Origin: Dehalogenimonas alkenigignens
Lineage (GTDB): Bacteria; Chloroflexota; Dehalococcoidia; Dehalococcoidales; Dehalococcoidaceae
NCBI RefSeq assembly: GCF_001466665.1
Contig: NZ_KQ758903.1
Location: 493,684-557,683 of the forward strand
Reading direction: 5' to 3'
DNA: 64,000 bases
The position numbers and the translations under genes are program-made. Each line of letters begins with the position of its first letter. Positions within the stretch are counted from its first letter, which is position 1. The notes beneath the pieces were generated by a model. That model did no database searches and was not told the origin of the DNA. It saw only the letters and a list, made by a program, of their open reading frames with translations. Shown piece after piece: positions 49,341-60,065 of the stretch.

Positions 49341-50852
49341 ATGTCCATTTTTCACAGCACCATGAGCCGCCGGCAGTTCATGAAAGCCATCGGCTTGGCT
49401 GGCGCCGGTACCGGCGCGGCCGCCCTGGTCGGTCCCAATTTCCATGACCTGGATGAGGTCGTCGCTTCCGGCGACAATCTCCAGAAGCATCCCTGGTACG
49501 TCAAGGAGCGCGAACGCCTGGATCCCACCGTCGAGCTGGACTTCGACCTGATGCAGCGCTACGACCGGCGCTACATGGGCCAGTGCGCCAACATCCGCTC
49601 CAAGTACCTCGGCCGGCAGCGGGTTGTCGATACCGACGCCAATTCCGGCGCTCTCGCCAAGAAGCAACTGGTTGAAAACCTGCCGGGCTTCGGTCACAAG
49701 TGGGAAGCCTTGCGCGTCGGTCTCAGCCAGTCCAACAAATGGTCTGTATCCTTCCTCGGCCCCGAAGTCAGCGGCAAGATCACCGCTGCCACCCCGGAAT
49801 CCCTGGGCGTGCCCAAGTGGCAGGCTACCCCTGAAGAGAACGCAAAACTGGTGGTGGCCGCCATCAGGCTGTTCGGCATGGCGGAAGCCGGCTTCAACCA
49901 ACTTGACAGCACCTGGCGGACCAAGCTCGTGGCTAAGAACGAGAAAGGCTCTTCCACCGGCATGCAGTGGATTGACACCGATCCGGCCAACGTTCCTGAC
50001 ACCGCCGCCCGCCCCATTGTTTACGAAGATGTCGCTGAGCCTTACTACACCACCACCAAGTGGGTAATTCCCACCAAGGATCAGTGGGTGGTTTACCTGG
50101 GCGGCCCGGAACCCCGCGAGACCGATCGGACCTTCCCTTCCCGCATCAGTAAATCCAACCTGGTTGCCAACTCTGGTACCCGCAATATCGCCTTCTACAG
50201 CACTTACAATTTCTTCAGGGCTCTCGGTTACAACTTGGTCGGCGGCACCGGTCACGGTACCGACTGCTTCCAGACGCCGGGCGTGGCCGTCCTGACTGGT
50301 AAAGCGGAAAACGCCCGCATGAGCAACTGGGTGATTTCCCCTTCTTGGGGTCCCCGCTCGACTGATTTGGCTCAGATCACCGACATGCCTTTGGCCGAGA
50401 CTCATCCGATCGATGCTGGTCTGTGGCGCTTCTGCCAGAGCTGCGGTATCTGCGCCGACGCTTGCCCCTCCGAGTCGATTCCGAAAAAAGGCTTCGAGCC
50501 GACCTTTGAAATCCCGGACATCAACGGCGTCGCGGATACTCAGCATGCCACCGGACGCAAGATGTACTACTTCAACGGCTCTTCCTGCAACAACTGGACT
50601 AAGGAGAACTACCCGGGCTCTGGCTGTTCCGCCTGCGCCGCCCATTGCACCTTCTCCACCGGCAGCGGAGCTATGGTTCACTCCGTATTGAAGACCACCA
50701 TTTCCTATGTCCCGATCTTCAACACCTTCCTGGCCAACATGGGCCGGACCTTCGGCTACGGTCCTTACGAGGATCCGGAGCAGTGGTGGAACGCCGCCCT
50801 GCCGCAGTTCGGCATCGATTCTACCCTCACCTCCACTGTCAAGAGCCAGTAG
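49341..50852 (+). CDS. rdhA: reductive dehalogenase catalytic subunit, RdhA2
   Basis: A 503-aa RdhA, start ATG 49341 after AGAAAGGA. An apparent extension of the frame through the rdhA1 terminator is not coding. The twin-arginine signal is SRRQFMKAIG. Cluster 1 is C365xxC368xxC371xxxC375P and cluster 2 is C416-x12-C429xxC432xxxC436, both complete. It is about four-fifths identical by eye to RdhA3, including the signal and the cluster-2 segment. It differs most at about residues 62-115 and in the insert between the clusters. It is also related to RdhA1 but more distantly. No rdhB follows. Confidence 0.95.
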   Translation: MSIFHSTMSRRQFMKAIGLAGAGTGAAALVGPNFHDLDEVVASGDNLQKHPWYVKERERLDPTVELDFDLMQRYDRRYMGQCANIRSKYLGRQRVVDTDANSGALAKKQLVENLPGFGHKWEALRVGLSQSNKWSVSFLGPEVSGKITAATPESLGVPKWQATPEENAKLVVAAIRLFGMAEAGFNQLDSTWRTKLVAKNEKGSSTGMQWIDTDPANVPDTAARPIVYEDVAEPYYTTTKWVIPTKDQWVVYLGGPEPRETDRTFPSRISKSNLVANSGTRNIAFYSTYNFFRALGYNLVGGTGHGTDCFQTPGVAVLTGKAENARMSNWVISPSWGPRSTDLAQITDMPLAETHPIDAGLWRFCQSCGICADACPSESIPKKGFEPTFEIPDINGVADTQHATGRKMYYFNGSSCNNWTKENYPGSGCSACAAHCTFSTGSGAMVHSVLKTTISYVPIFNTFLANMGRTFGYGPYEDPEQWWNAALPQFGIDSTLTSTVKSQ

Positions 50853-50875
50853 AACGCAACTTAATTCAAGTATTT

Positions 50876-50912
50876 ACGAGGTGGGCTCCGCATGGAGCCC
50901 ACCTCGTGTTTT
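50876..50912 (+). terminator. terminator of rdhA2
   Basis: A perfect 14-bp stem (ACGAGGTGGGCTCC / GGAGCCCACCTCGT) with a GCAT loop, then GTTTTTG. Confidence 0.85.
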
Positions 50913-51061
50913 TGCAGCTTGGGCAACTACAAACCGACATCCGCCGATACCGCTTCACTAAAATGATTCTCCCTAACACATTTCCCATAGGTTAAAAAAA
51001 GTTGCCCTGGCGAGATTAATTGTAATTAATACTTAGCTACCAAAGGAGCATTAACGAACAT

Positions 51062-51083
51062 AAATCGGCATAAATGCGTATTT
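51062..51083. promoter_or_regulatory. 22-bp palindrome before rdhA3 (candidate operator, copy 3)
   Basis: AAAT-CG-GCAT-AA-ATGC-GT-ATTT, identical to copy 1. The block starts at 51050. It is 56 bases before the rdhA3 ATG. The leader after it is similar to that of rdhA2 (ACGTTTAG...TCAGG.TGTAG). Confidence 0.75.
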
Positions 51084-51139
51084 ACGTTTAGCGCATCAGG
51101 TTGTAGTCTGGAGAAAAATTTGGGAAGAAAGGAAAACCT

Positions 51140-52657
51140 ATGTCCATTTTTCACAGCACAATGAGCCGCCGGCAGTTCATGAAAGCCATCGGCCTGGCTG
51201 GCGCCGGCACCGGCGCGGCCGCCCTGGTCGCCCCGAACTTTCATGACCTGGACGAAGTCGTCGCTTCCGGCGACAATCTCCAGAAGCATCCCTGGTATGT
51301 TAAAGAGCGCGAGCGCCTGGATCCTACGATGGAGATTGACTGGAACGTGATCCACCGCTATGACCGCCGCTACATGGGCCAATGCTCCAACATCCGCGCC
51401 AAGTATTACGGCAAGGCGTATGTCGAAAAGATTGACGCCGAATCTGGTGCGCTCCAGGCGCAAAGGATGAAGGATAATGTGCCCGGCTTCGGCCATAAAT
51501 GGGAAGCCCTGAGGACCGGTCTCAGCCAGTCCAACAAGTGGTCTGTGTCATACCTCGGCCCCGAAGTCAGCGGCAAGATCACTGCGGCTACTCCGGAATC
51601 ACTGGGCGTGCCCAAGTGGCAAGCCTCTCCTGAAGAGAACGCAAAGCTGGTGGTGGCCGCCATCAGGCTGTTCGGCATGGCCGAGGCCGGTTTCAACAAC
51701 CTGGACAGCACCTGGCGGACCAAGCTGGTGGCCTTCAATGAAAAGGGCAGTTCGACCGGCTCCCAGTGGATCGACACCGATCCCGCCAATGTCCCGGCAT
51801 CTGCCGCCAGACCCATTGTCTACGAGAATGTTGATCAACCGTACTACACCACAGAAAAATGGGTCATCCCGGCGAATAAAGACCTGAACGTACTCTACCT
51901 TGGCGGTCCAGAGCCCAGGGAAACCGACCGGACATATCCTTCCAGAATCTCGAAATCGAATCTGGTGGCCAACTCCGGCACCCGCAACATCGCCTTCTAT
52001 AGCACTTATAACTTCATGAGAGCTCTGGGCTATAACATGTTCGGCGGCACTGGCCACGGCACCGACTGCTTCCAGACCCCTGGCGTAGCTGTATTTACCG
52101 GCAAAGCCGAGGGTGCCCGCATGAGCAACTGGGTGATCTCTCCCACCTGGGGCCCACGGAGCACTGATCTTTGCCAGATCACCGATATGCCCCTGGCGGA
52201 GACCCATCCGATCGACGCCGGCCTGTGGCGCTTCTGTAAGACCTGCGGCATCTGCGCCGATTCCTGCCCATCTAATTCCATCCAGGGGCTTGATGCCGGG
52301 GATCCCAGCTACGATATGCCGCCCATCAATGGCAAACCCGACACCCAGCACATCTCCGGTTTGAAGCGGTTCTACTATGACGGCTCTGGCTGCCGGAACT
52401 ATGTGAACGAATTCATCCCTGGCTCCGGTTGTTCAGCCTGCGCCGCTCACTGCACCTTCTCCACCGGCAGCGGGGCTATGGTTCATGCCGTGCTGAAATC
52501 AACCATCTCCTACGTGCCGATCCTCAACGGCTTCCTGGCCAACATGGGCCGAACTTTTGGCTACGGTGCATACGAGGATCCGGAGCAGTGGTGGGACGCC
52601 GCTCTGCCGCAATTCGGCATCGACTCTACTCTCACCGCTCAGGTCAAGAGCCAGTAA
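51140..52657 (+). CDS. rdhA: reductive dehalogenase catalytic subunit, RdhA3
   Basis: A 505-aa RdhA with the same first ~60 residues as RdhA2 apart from one or two substitutions, starting ATG 51140 after AAGAAAGG. The twin-arginine signal is SRRQFMKAIG. Cluster 1 is C366xxC369xxC372xxxC376P. Cluster 2 is C418-x12-C431xxC434xxxC438. The region between the clusters (IQGLDAGDPSYDMPPINGKP) differs from RdhA2 in sequence and length. The last 70 residues are nearly the same. This is a tandem duplicate with its own operator and terminator, which suggests specialisation for another substrate. No rdhB follows. Confidence 0.95.
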   Translation: MSIFHSTMSRRQFMKAIGLAGAGTGAAALVAPNFHDLDEVVASGDNLQKHPWYVKERERLDPTMEIDWNVIHRYDRRYMGQCSNIRAKYYGKAYVEKIDAESGALQAQRMKDNVPGFGHKWEALRTGLSQSNKWSVSYLGPEVSGKITAATPESLGVPKWQASPEENAKLVVAAIRLFGMAEAGFNNLDSTWRTKLVAFNEKGSSTGSQWIDTDPANVPASAARPIVYENVDQPYYTTEKWVIPANKDLNVLYLGGPEPRETDRTYPSRISKSNLVANSGTRNIAFYSTYNFMRALGYNMFGGTGHGTDCFQTPGVAVFTGKAEGARMSNWVISPTWGPRSTDLCQITDMPLAETHPIDAGLWRFCKTCGICADSCPSNSIQGLDAGDPSYDMPPINGKPDTQHISGLKRFYYDGSGCRNYVNEFIPGSGCSACAAHCTFSTGSGAMVHAVLKSTISYVPILNGFLANMGRTFGYGAYEDPEQWWDAALPQFGIDSTLTAQVKSQ

Positions 52658-52681
52658 CACCTTAACCTCCGCAAAACAAAA

Positions 52682-52717
52682 AAGGGGCTCCGAAAGGAGC
52701 CCCTTCAAGTTTTTATA
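52682..52717. terminator. bidirectional terminator after rdhA3
   Basis: A perfect 10-bp stem (AAGGGGCTCC / GGAGCCCCTT) with loop GAAA, with T-rich sequence on the plus side (CAAGTTTTTAT) and AAAACAAAAAA on the other. It serves rdhA3 and the convergent small gene. Confidence 0.8.
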
Positions 52718-52725
52718 AAGGTGTT

Positions 52726-52917
52726 CTAAGCGGGATTCTTTTTGATCTTGTCGAACTCCTCTGCCGATATCTCTCCACTGGCGAATCGTTCGCGGGCAAT
52801 ATCCAGCGGCGTCTTTTCTTGGAATCCGCCGCCCTTGATGAACGAATCCCCTTTCTGATTGGCCATGACTACAATCCAGATTAGAAGTCCGGTCAGCACC
52901 AACGTCAGAATACCCAT
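52726..52917 (-). CDS. small membrane protein with SHOCT domain
   Basis: A 63-aa protein starting at the ATG at 52917 (MGILTLVLTGLLIWIVVMANQ), a single membrane helix followed by a SHOCT motif (PLDIARERFASGEISAEEFDKIK). The longer upstream frame includes 17 extra residues without a signal. SHOCT proteins are short membrane or oligomerising modules of unknown role. It is convergent with rdhA3. Confidence 0.8.
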   Translation of the reverse strand: MGILTLVLTGLLIWIVVMANQKGDSFIKGGGFQEKTPLDIARERFASGEISAEEFDKIKKNPA

Positions 52918-52977
52918 GCCTGCCTCCTGTCTAAAATGAATATTACTGCTAGAGTCTGTCTCGGGCAAGACGGAGAG

Positions 52978-54396
52978 TTACAGCGAGGCCAGGTAGCGGT
53001 CAATATCCCGGGCGGCGGTTTTGCCGGCGCCCATGGCGGAGATGACGGTGGCCGAACCGGTGACGATATCGCCTCCGGCCCATACCGCCTTCTTCCGGGT
53101 CAAGCCGGTGGCTTCATCCGCCACTACAGTGCCTCTGGAAGCAAAAGCCAGGTCGGGCGTGGACCGGGCGATAAGGGGATTGGGCCGGGTACCCAGGGCG
53201 ACAATAGCCATATCGATAGCCAGGGTGAATTCTGAACTTTCGACAGGCACCGGCCGGCGGCGGCCGGAGGCGTCGGGTTCACCCAGAACCATCTTCTGGC
53301 AGACCATGCCGGAAACCCATTTCTGGTCGTTTATATCAAATTTGATGGGATTGGTCAGAAAAAGGAAGGCGACGCCCTCTTCTTCGGCGTTCTCGATTTC
53401 CTCAATTCGGGCTGGCATTTCCTCCCGGCCGCGGCGGTAAACAACAGTGACGCTTGCCCCCAGGCGAACGGCGCAGCGGGCGGCGTCCATGGCGACATTG
53501 CCGCCGCCGATGACCGCAACCTCTTTGCCCACCTTAAGGGGGGTATCAACCTCGGGGAAGCGGTAAGCTTTCATCAAATTGACCCGCGACAGGAATTCGT
53601 TGGCGGAATAGACGCCGCAGGCGTTTTCGTTCTCGATATTTAAAAACAGCGGCAGGCCGGCGCCGGTGCCGACGAAAACGGCGTTGAAGCCATCGGCCAG
53701 CAGTTCATCAATCGTCAGTGTTTTACCGATAACCGCATCCAGTTCGATGATCACTCCCAGGCTCTTGACATAATTGATCTCAGCCTGGACGATGCTTTTG
53801 GGCAGGCGGAATTCCGGTATGCCGTACATCAGCACGCCGCCAGCCACATGGAGAGACTCGAAGATGGTGACGGCATGCCCCAGCCGGGCAAGTTCAGCGG
53901 CGCAGGTCAGTCCCGCCGGGCCGGAGCCAACCACGGCCACTTTGCGTCCCGTCGGCGGCGAGGCCGAAGCCTCAGGCGCCGGATGATGCCCCAGTTCCCA
54001 GTCGGCGACATACCGTTCCAGCCGGCCGATGGCCACCGGCGCCTTCTTCTTGGCCAGGGTGCAGACGGCCTCGCACTGGCTTTCCTGGGGGCAGACGCGG
54101 CCGCATATACCGGGCAGGGCGTTGGTGCGCTTGATCACCCGCGAGGCACCGGCTAGATCGCCGGATTTAACGGCGGCGATGAACTCGGGGATGTCGATGG
54201 CCACCGGGCAGCCGGCCACGCAGTTCCTGGCCTTGCACTCGATGCAGCGGGCGGCTTCCCGGGCGGCGTCCTCGGCTGAATAACCCAGGGCGACCTCGCC
54301 GAATGTCTGCCGCCGGGTATCGGCCGGCTGCTTGGGCATGGATACCCGGTTCAGGTTGATTTTAGCTTTAGCTTTGCCGCCAGATTCTTGACTCAT
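52978..54396 (-). CDS. NADPH-dependent glutamate synthase beta/NfnB-type flavoprotein
   Basis: A 472-aa FAD/NAD(P)-binding oxidoreductase from the ATG at 54396, eight bases after the upstream gene's stop. The N-terminal domain has the cluster Cys set CIECKARNCVAGCPVAIDIPEFI ... LPGICGRVCPQESQCEAVCTLAKK. Next come an FAD motif VAVVGSGPAGLTCAAELARLGH and an NADPH motif VAVIGGGNVAMDAARCAVRLGA. It ends with GGDIVTGSATVISAMGAGKTAA. Together with the next gene upstream it matches electron-bifurcating NfnAB (ferredoxin:NADP+) or sulfide-dehydrogenase pairs. In an organism with hydrogen and ferredoxin chemistry, NADPH supply is the likely role. Confidence 0.92.
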   Translation of the reverse strand: MSQESGGKAKAKINLNRVSMPKQPADTRRQTFGEVALGYSAEDAAREAARCIECKARNCVAGCPVAIDIPEFIAAVKSGDLAGASRVIKRTNALPGICGRVCPQESQCEAVCTLAKKKAPVAIGRLERYVADWELGHHPAPEASASPPTGRKVAVVGSGPAGLTCAAELARLGHAVTIFESLHVAGGVLMYGIPEFRLPKSIVQAEINYVKSLGVIIELDAVIGKTLTIDELLADGFNAVFVGTGAGLPLFLNIENENACGVYSANEFLSRVNLMKAYRFPEVDTPLKVGKEVAVIGGGNVAMDAARCAVRLGASVTVVYRRGREEMPARIEEIENAEEEGVAFLFLTNPIKFDINDQKWVSGMVCQKMVLGEPDASGRRRPVPVESSEFTLAIDMAIVALGTRPNPLIARSTPDLAFASRGTVVADEATGLTRKKAVWAGGDIVTGSATVISAMGAGKTAARDIDRYLASL

Positions 54397-54403
54397 CGGT
54401 ATC

Positions 54404-55234
54404 TCAGGCAGTCGGGCACCGGCAAATTTCCAGCGACCGCTTCTCTTCATCGATATAGGTTCGCTGACGGGCCATGAAATTGTCCCAGTCGATGGCGTGG
54501 GCGTCGAACTCCGGGCCGTCGACGCAGGCGAACCTGGTCTGCCCGGCAACCGAAACGCGGCAGCAGCCGCACATGCCGGTACCGTCCACCATGATCGGGT
54601 TCATGGAAACGATGGTCTTGACGCCGAAGGGTTTGGTGGTCAATGAGGAGAATTTCATCATGATGCTGGGACCGATGGCAATGACGCGGTCGATCCGCTC
54701 GCCGCGTTCCAATCTTTCCTTGACCGGTTCGGTGACCACCCCCTTGCGTCCGGCGGAACCGTCATCGGTGGTGATAATCAGTTCATCCGAGTTTTCAGCG
54801 AGCCGCTCGCGCCAGAAAAGGAGATCTTTGTTGCGGGCGCCGACGACGATGATCACCCGGTTGCCGGCCGCTTTCATCGCCCGGGCGATGGGCATGATGG
54901 TGGCGGTGGCGAATCCTCCGGCCATCAGGCAGACGGTGCCGAAGTTTTCTACCTCGGTAGGATTGCCCAGCGGACCGCAGAGGTCGGCAATGACATCGCC
55001 GGGCTTCAGGCGAGCCAGTCTGGTGGTTGTGGTGCCAACCTCCATGAATACTACCGAAACTGTGCCTTCGGCGGCGTCCCAATCGGCGATAGTCAGCGGA
55101 ATGCGTTCGCCGTGCGCGTCGACCCGCAGAATGACGAACTGCCCGGCGGCAGCCTTCCTGGCCACCCGAGGCGCATGAATGCGGTACAGGCGTACCCGCG
55201 GCACCAACTCTTCAGTGGCAACGATGGGGAACAA
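54404..55234 (-). CDS. ferredoxin-NADP reductase subunit alpha (NfnA/SudB-like)
   Basis: A 276-aa flavoprotein. The N-terminal FAD domain has APRVARKAAAGQFVILRVDAHGERIPLTIADWD. The NAD domain has VCLMAGGFATATIMPIARAMKAAGNRVIIVVGAR. A [2Fe-2S] site is near the C-terminus, CGCCRVSVAGQTRFACVDGPEFDAHAID. This is the family shared with dihydroorotate dehydrogenase electron-transfer subunits. It lies immediately upstream of the larger subunit with a 7-base gap. The pair is one operon. Confidence 0.92.
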   Translation of the reverse strand: MFPIVATEELVPRVRLYRIHAPRVARKAAAGQFVILRVDAHGERIPLTIADWDAAEGTVSVVFMEVGTTTTRLARLKPGDVIADLCGPLGNPTEVENFGTVCLMAGGFATATIMPIARAMKAAGNRVIIVVGARNKDLLFWRERLAENSDELIITTDDGSAGRKGVVTEPVKERLERGERIDRVIAIGPSIMMKFSSLTTKPFGVKTIVSMNPIMVDGTGMCGCCRVSVAGQTRFACVDGPEFDAHAIDWDNFMARQRTYIDEEKRSLEICRCPTA

Positions 55235-55328
55235 CGACGCTCCTCGGAGGGACTAGTCCTAAAGAACTAGCAAGTGGTTATAATCTATCATTTTGCGGCA
55301 ACCGTCAGCAAGCTCGCCCATATAAAAA

Positions 55329-55357
55329 GACAAGGGAACCGTTACGGCCCCCTTGTC
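55329..55357 (-). terminator. terminator after the NTF2-like gene
   Basis: On the minus strand, an 8-bp outer stem GACAAGGG/CCCTTGTC with an inner CCGT/ACGG stem, followed by TTTTTATA. Confidence 0.7.
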
Positions 55358-55376
55358 GGAAGGACGGCGGGTCACT

Positions 55377-55943
55377 CTAGTAGTAGTCAAAGAATGACTG
55401 GTCGGTCGGCGGTTCATCGGCCTTGAGTTCGGCTTTGCGCTTCTCTTCTTCGGCTTTCTTCTTGGCTTCCTCAGCCTCTTTGGCGGCTTTGGCAGCCGCT
55501 TCTTCGGCGGCTTTTTCCTCGGCCGTGGGCTCCGGCATGGCGACCTCGACCGGCATTGACCAGTGCATTTCGCTCCAGCCCCATTTGTCATTGATCTTCT
55601 CGGCGACGGCGGTCATGCGCATATCCAGGAGCAGCTTGCGCGTGCCTTTCACCAGGGTTTCCCAGAGGTGGCTGGACACCCAGGCGACGTTGCCGTTGGA
55701 CTTGATGGTAGTGTAGCCGTACTTCAGGGTGATGGTATCGGCCATGGCGAAATGCTTCTGCATCCGCTCTTTGAGCTGCCCCGGCCCGACCGACAATTCA
55801 TCTTTGGCAATGCCGATGTTCAGCATGTTCGGATCGTCGGTGGTCAATTTGATCAGCGCGTCGGCGTTTCTGGCTTCAAAAGCCGCTTTGGTTTGTTCCA
55901 GCAGGGCGTTGATGATGGATCTTGTCTCATTGTCGGCTCTCAC
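55377..55943 (-). CDS. NTF2-like (SnoaL/DUF4440-type) protein with charged tail
   Basis: A 188-aa cytosolic protein without a signal. Residues 1-130 resemble an NTF2-fold domain (INALLEQTKAAFEARNADALIKLTTDDPNML ... MADTITLKYGYTTIKSNGNVAWVSSHLWETL ... INDKWGWSEMHWSMPVE). From residue ~135 to 178 runs an Ala/Lys/Glu-rich helix (a likely coiled coil). The last residues are acidic, DQSFFDYY. NTF2-like proteins may be enzymes or binding proteins. The function here is unknown. The gene is isolated. Confidence 0.75.
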   Translation of the reverse strand: MRADNETRSIINALLEQTKAAFEARNADALIKLTTDDPNMLNIGIAKDELSVGPGQLKERMQKHFAMADTITLKYGYTTIKSNGNVAWVSSHLWETLVKGTRKLLLDMRMTAVAEKINDKWGWSEMHWSMPVEVAMPEPTAEEKAAEEAAAKAAKEAEEAKKKAEEEKRKAELKADEPPTDQSFFDYY

Positions 55944-56089
55944 GAAAGACTGCCCCCCTTAACTATCAGGATATCGTCGGACTACCTTTATAGGTCAAAG
56001 ACCGTTCCGGTGTCAAGGCCGCGGAAAAGTCGGTGGCGTACTGCGATAAAAAACGGACTTCATCCGTCGGAATAAAGCTAGACTGGGGC

Positions 56090-56119
56090 TTGACATGGCT
56101 TTACAGCCTGTGCTATTAT
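56090..56119 (+). promoter_or_regulatory. promoter of the 23S-5S unit
   Basis: TTGACA (56090-56095), an 18-base spacer and TATTAT (56114-56119). It lies about 165 bases before the 23S. The leader contains a hairpin (56189-56214) with a T-rich 3' side, which could be an antitermination or attenuation element. The rest of 55944-56279 has no gene. Confidence 0.75.
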
Positions 56120-56283
56120 TGCCTTCGCGTTTGAAAATTATGATGTTAAATAGAGCAGCATAAAGCGCACATAGCGGTGTTAACCAAGACGGCTTGGTGA
56201 AAACGCCAGGCCGTTTCTTATTGTACTGAACCTTTAAAACTGAATACCGCCATAAATAATAGGTTATCTCAAATCTGAAGCAA

Positions 56284-59232
<2,949 letters not shown>

Positions 59233-59317
59233 TGCTTCAGAGTTGAGGTAACCAAATGATGGCGGATTCAGATTACAGGTTCAGATTAAAAACTTAATAG
59301 CTTACTTTCGTTAAAAA

Positions 59318-59442
59318 GTCTCTTGGTGATAAGAGCGACGTGGTCCCACCCGTTCCCATCCCGAACACGGCAGTGAAACGCGTCAGCGCAGACGATACTG
59401 AGGGGGCGACCCCTTGTGGAAAATATGCCATCGCCAGGGGAC
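59318..59442 (+). rRNA. rrf: 5S ribosomal RNA
   Basis: An approximately 120-base 5S gene 85 bases after the 23S. The conserved core CCCACCCGTTCCCATCCCGA and the motif GGCAGTGAAACG are present. The terminal stem is GTCTCTTGG with CCAGGGGAC. The boundaries are set by this stem. Confidence 0.95.
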
Positions 59443-59464
59443 TTTTTATATTTTAGCCGCATGA

Positions 59465-59499
59465 AGCCTCGTCGAATCACGACGGGGCTTTTTGGTTTT
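59465..59499 (+). terminator. terminator of the rRNA unit
   Basis: A 10-bp stem AGCCTCGTCG/CGACGGGGCT (one wobble) with a 5-base loop, followed by TTTTTGGTTTT. Confidence 0.8.
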
Positions 59500-59570
59500 A
59501 TCCACCTCCCGACTGCCGTATTCTGGTCTGGGGGAGAGTGGTGGTAGAATTATTAGGAGGGCTCCGAACG

Positions 59571-59957
59571 ATGGCGTATTTCAAGACTTTCAAGGCTGCA
59601 GATTTATCTGCTGGCAAGATGACCCGGATCGAGATAAACAAGAGGGAAATTCTGATTGCCGGCATCGGCGGCCAATTCTATGCTACTGACGACCGCTGCG
59701 GCCATATGAACGGTTCGCTGTCGATGGGACGGCTTGAGGGTAAAGTCGTTGAATGCCCGCTGCACCGCGCCAGATACGATATCACCAGCGGCAAATGTGT
59801 CCAGCTGCCCCAGATGGGGAACCTGGAAAATATGTTTATTGCTGCTTCCGGCAAAACCAGGATGGTCGCAGCCATCGACACGCTTGACCTCCGGACATAC
59901 CGTACCAGGGTCGAGGACGGTTTCGTGATGGTTGAAATACCTGACTGCGACGGTTGA
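59571..59957 (+). CDS. Rieske [2Fe-2S] protein (ferredoxin-type)
   Basis: A 128-aa soluble protein from the ATG at 59571 (GGAGG upstream). The cluster ligands are CGH (the first Cys/His pair, in DDRCGHMNGSLSMG) and CPLH (the second, in VVECPLHRARYDI), near residues 44-46 and 63-66. Length and spacing fit the stand-alone Rieske ferredoxins that serve dioxygenases or NirD-like enzymes. There is no twin-arginine or membrane signal. It is convergent with rdhA4 but not obviously linked to it. Confidence 0.9.
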   Translation: MAYFKTFKAADLSAGKMTRIEINKREILIAGIGGQFYATDDRCGHMNGSLSMGRLEGKVVECPLHRARYDITSGKCVQLPQMGNLENMFIAASGKTRMVAAIDTLDLRTYRTRVEDGFVMVEIPDCDG

Positions 59958-60017
59958 TTCCGGTGTGGAGCTCTCGGGGATGCGAAGGGAGCCAAACCGC
60001 TTGGTTCTGTGAAAAAA

Positions 60018-60047
60018 GGGGGCGCCCGACCGGGCGCCCCCTTTTAT
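60018..60047. terminator. bidirectional terminator between the Rieske gene and rdhA4
   Basis: An 11-bp perfect GC stem (GGGGGCGCCCG / CGGGCGCCCCC) with a 2-base loop. It has AAAAAA on the left and TTTTATTATT on the right, so it works for both genes. Confidence 0.85.
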
Positions 60048-60065
60048 TATTGTCTCCCGGAAAGT

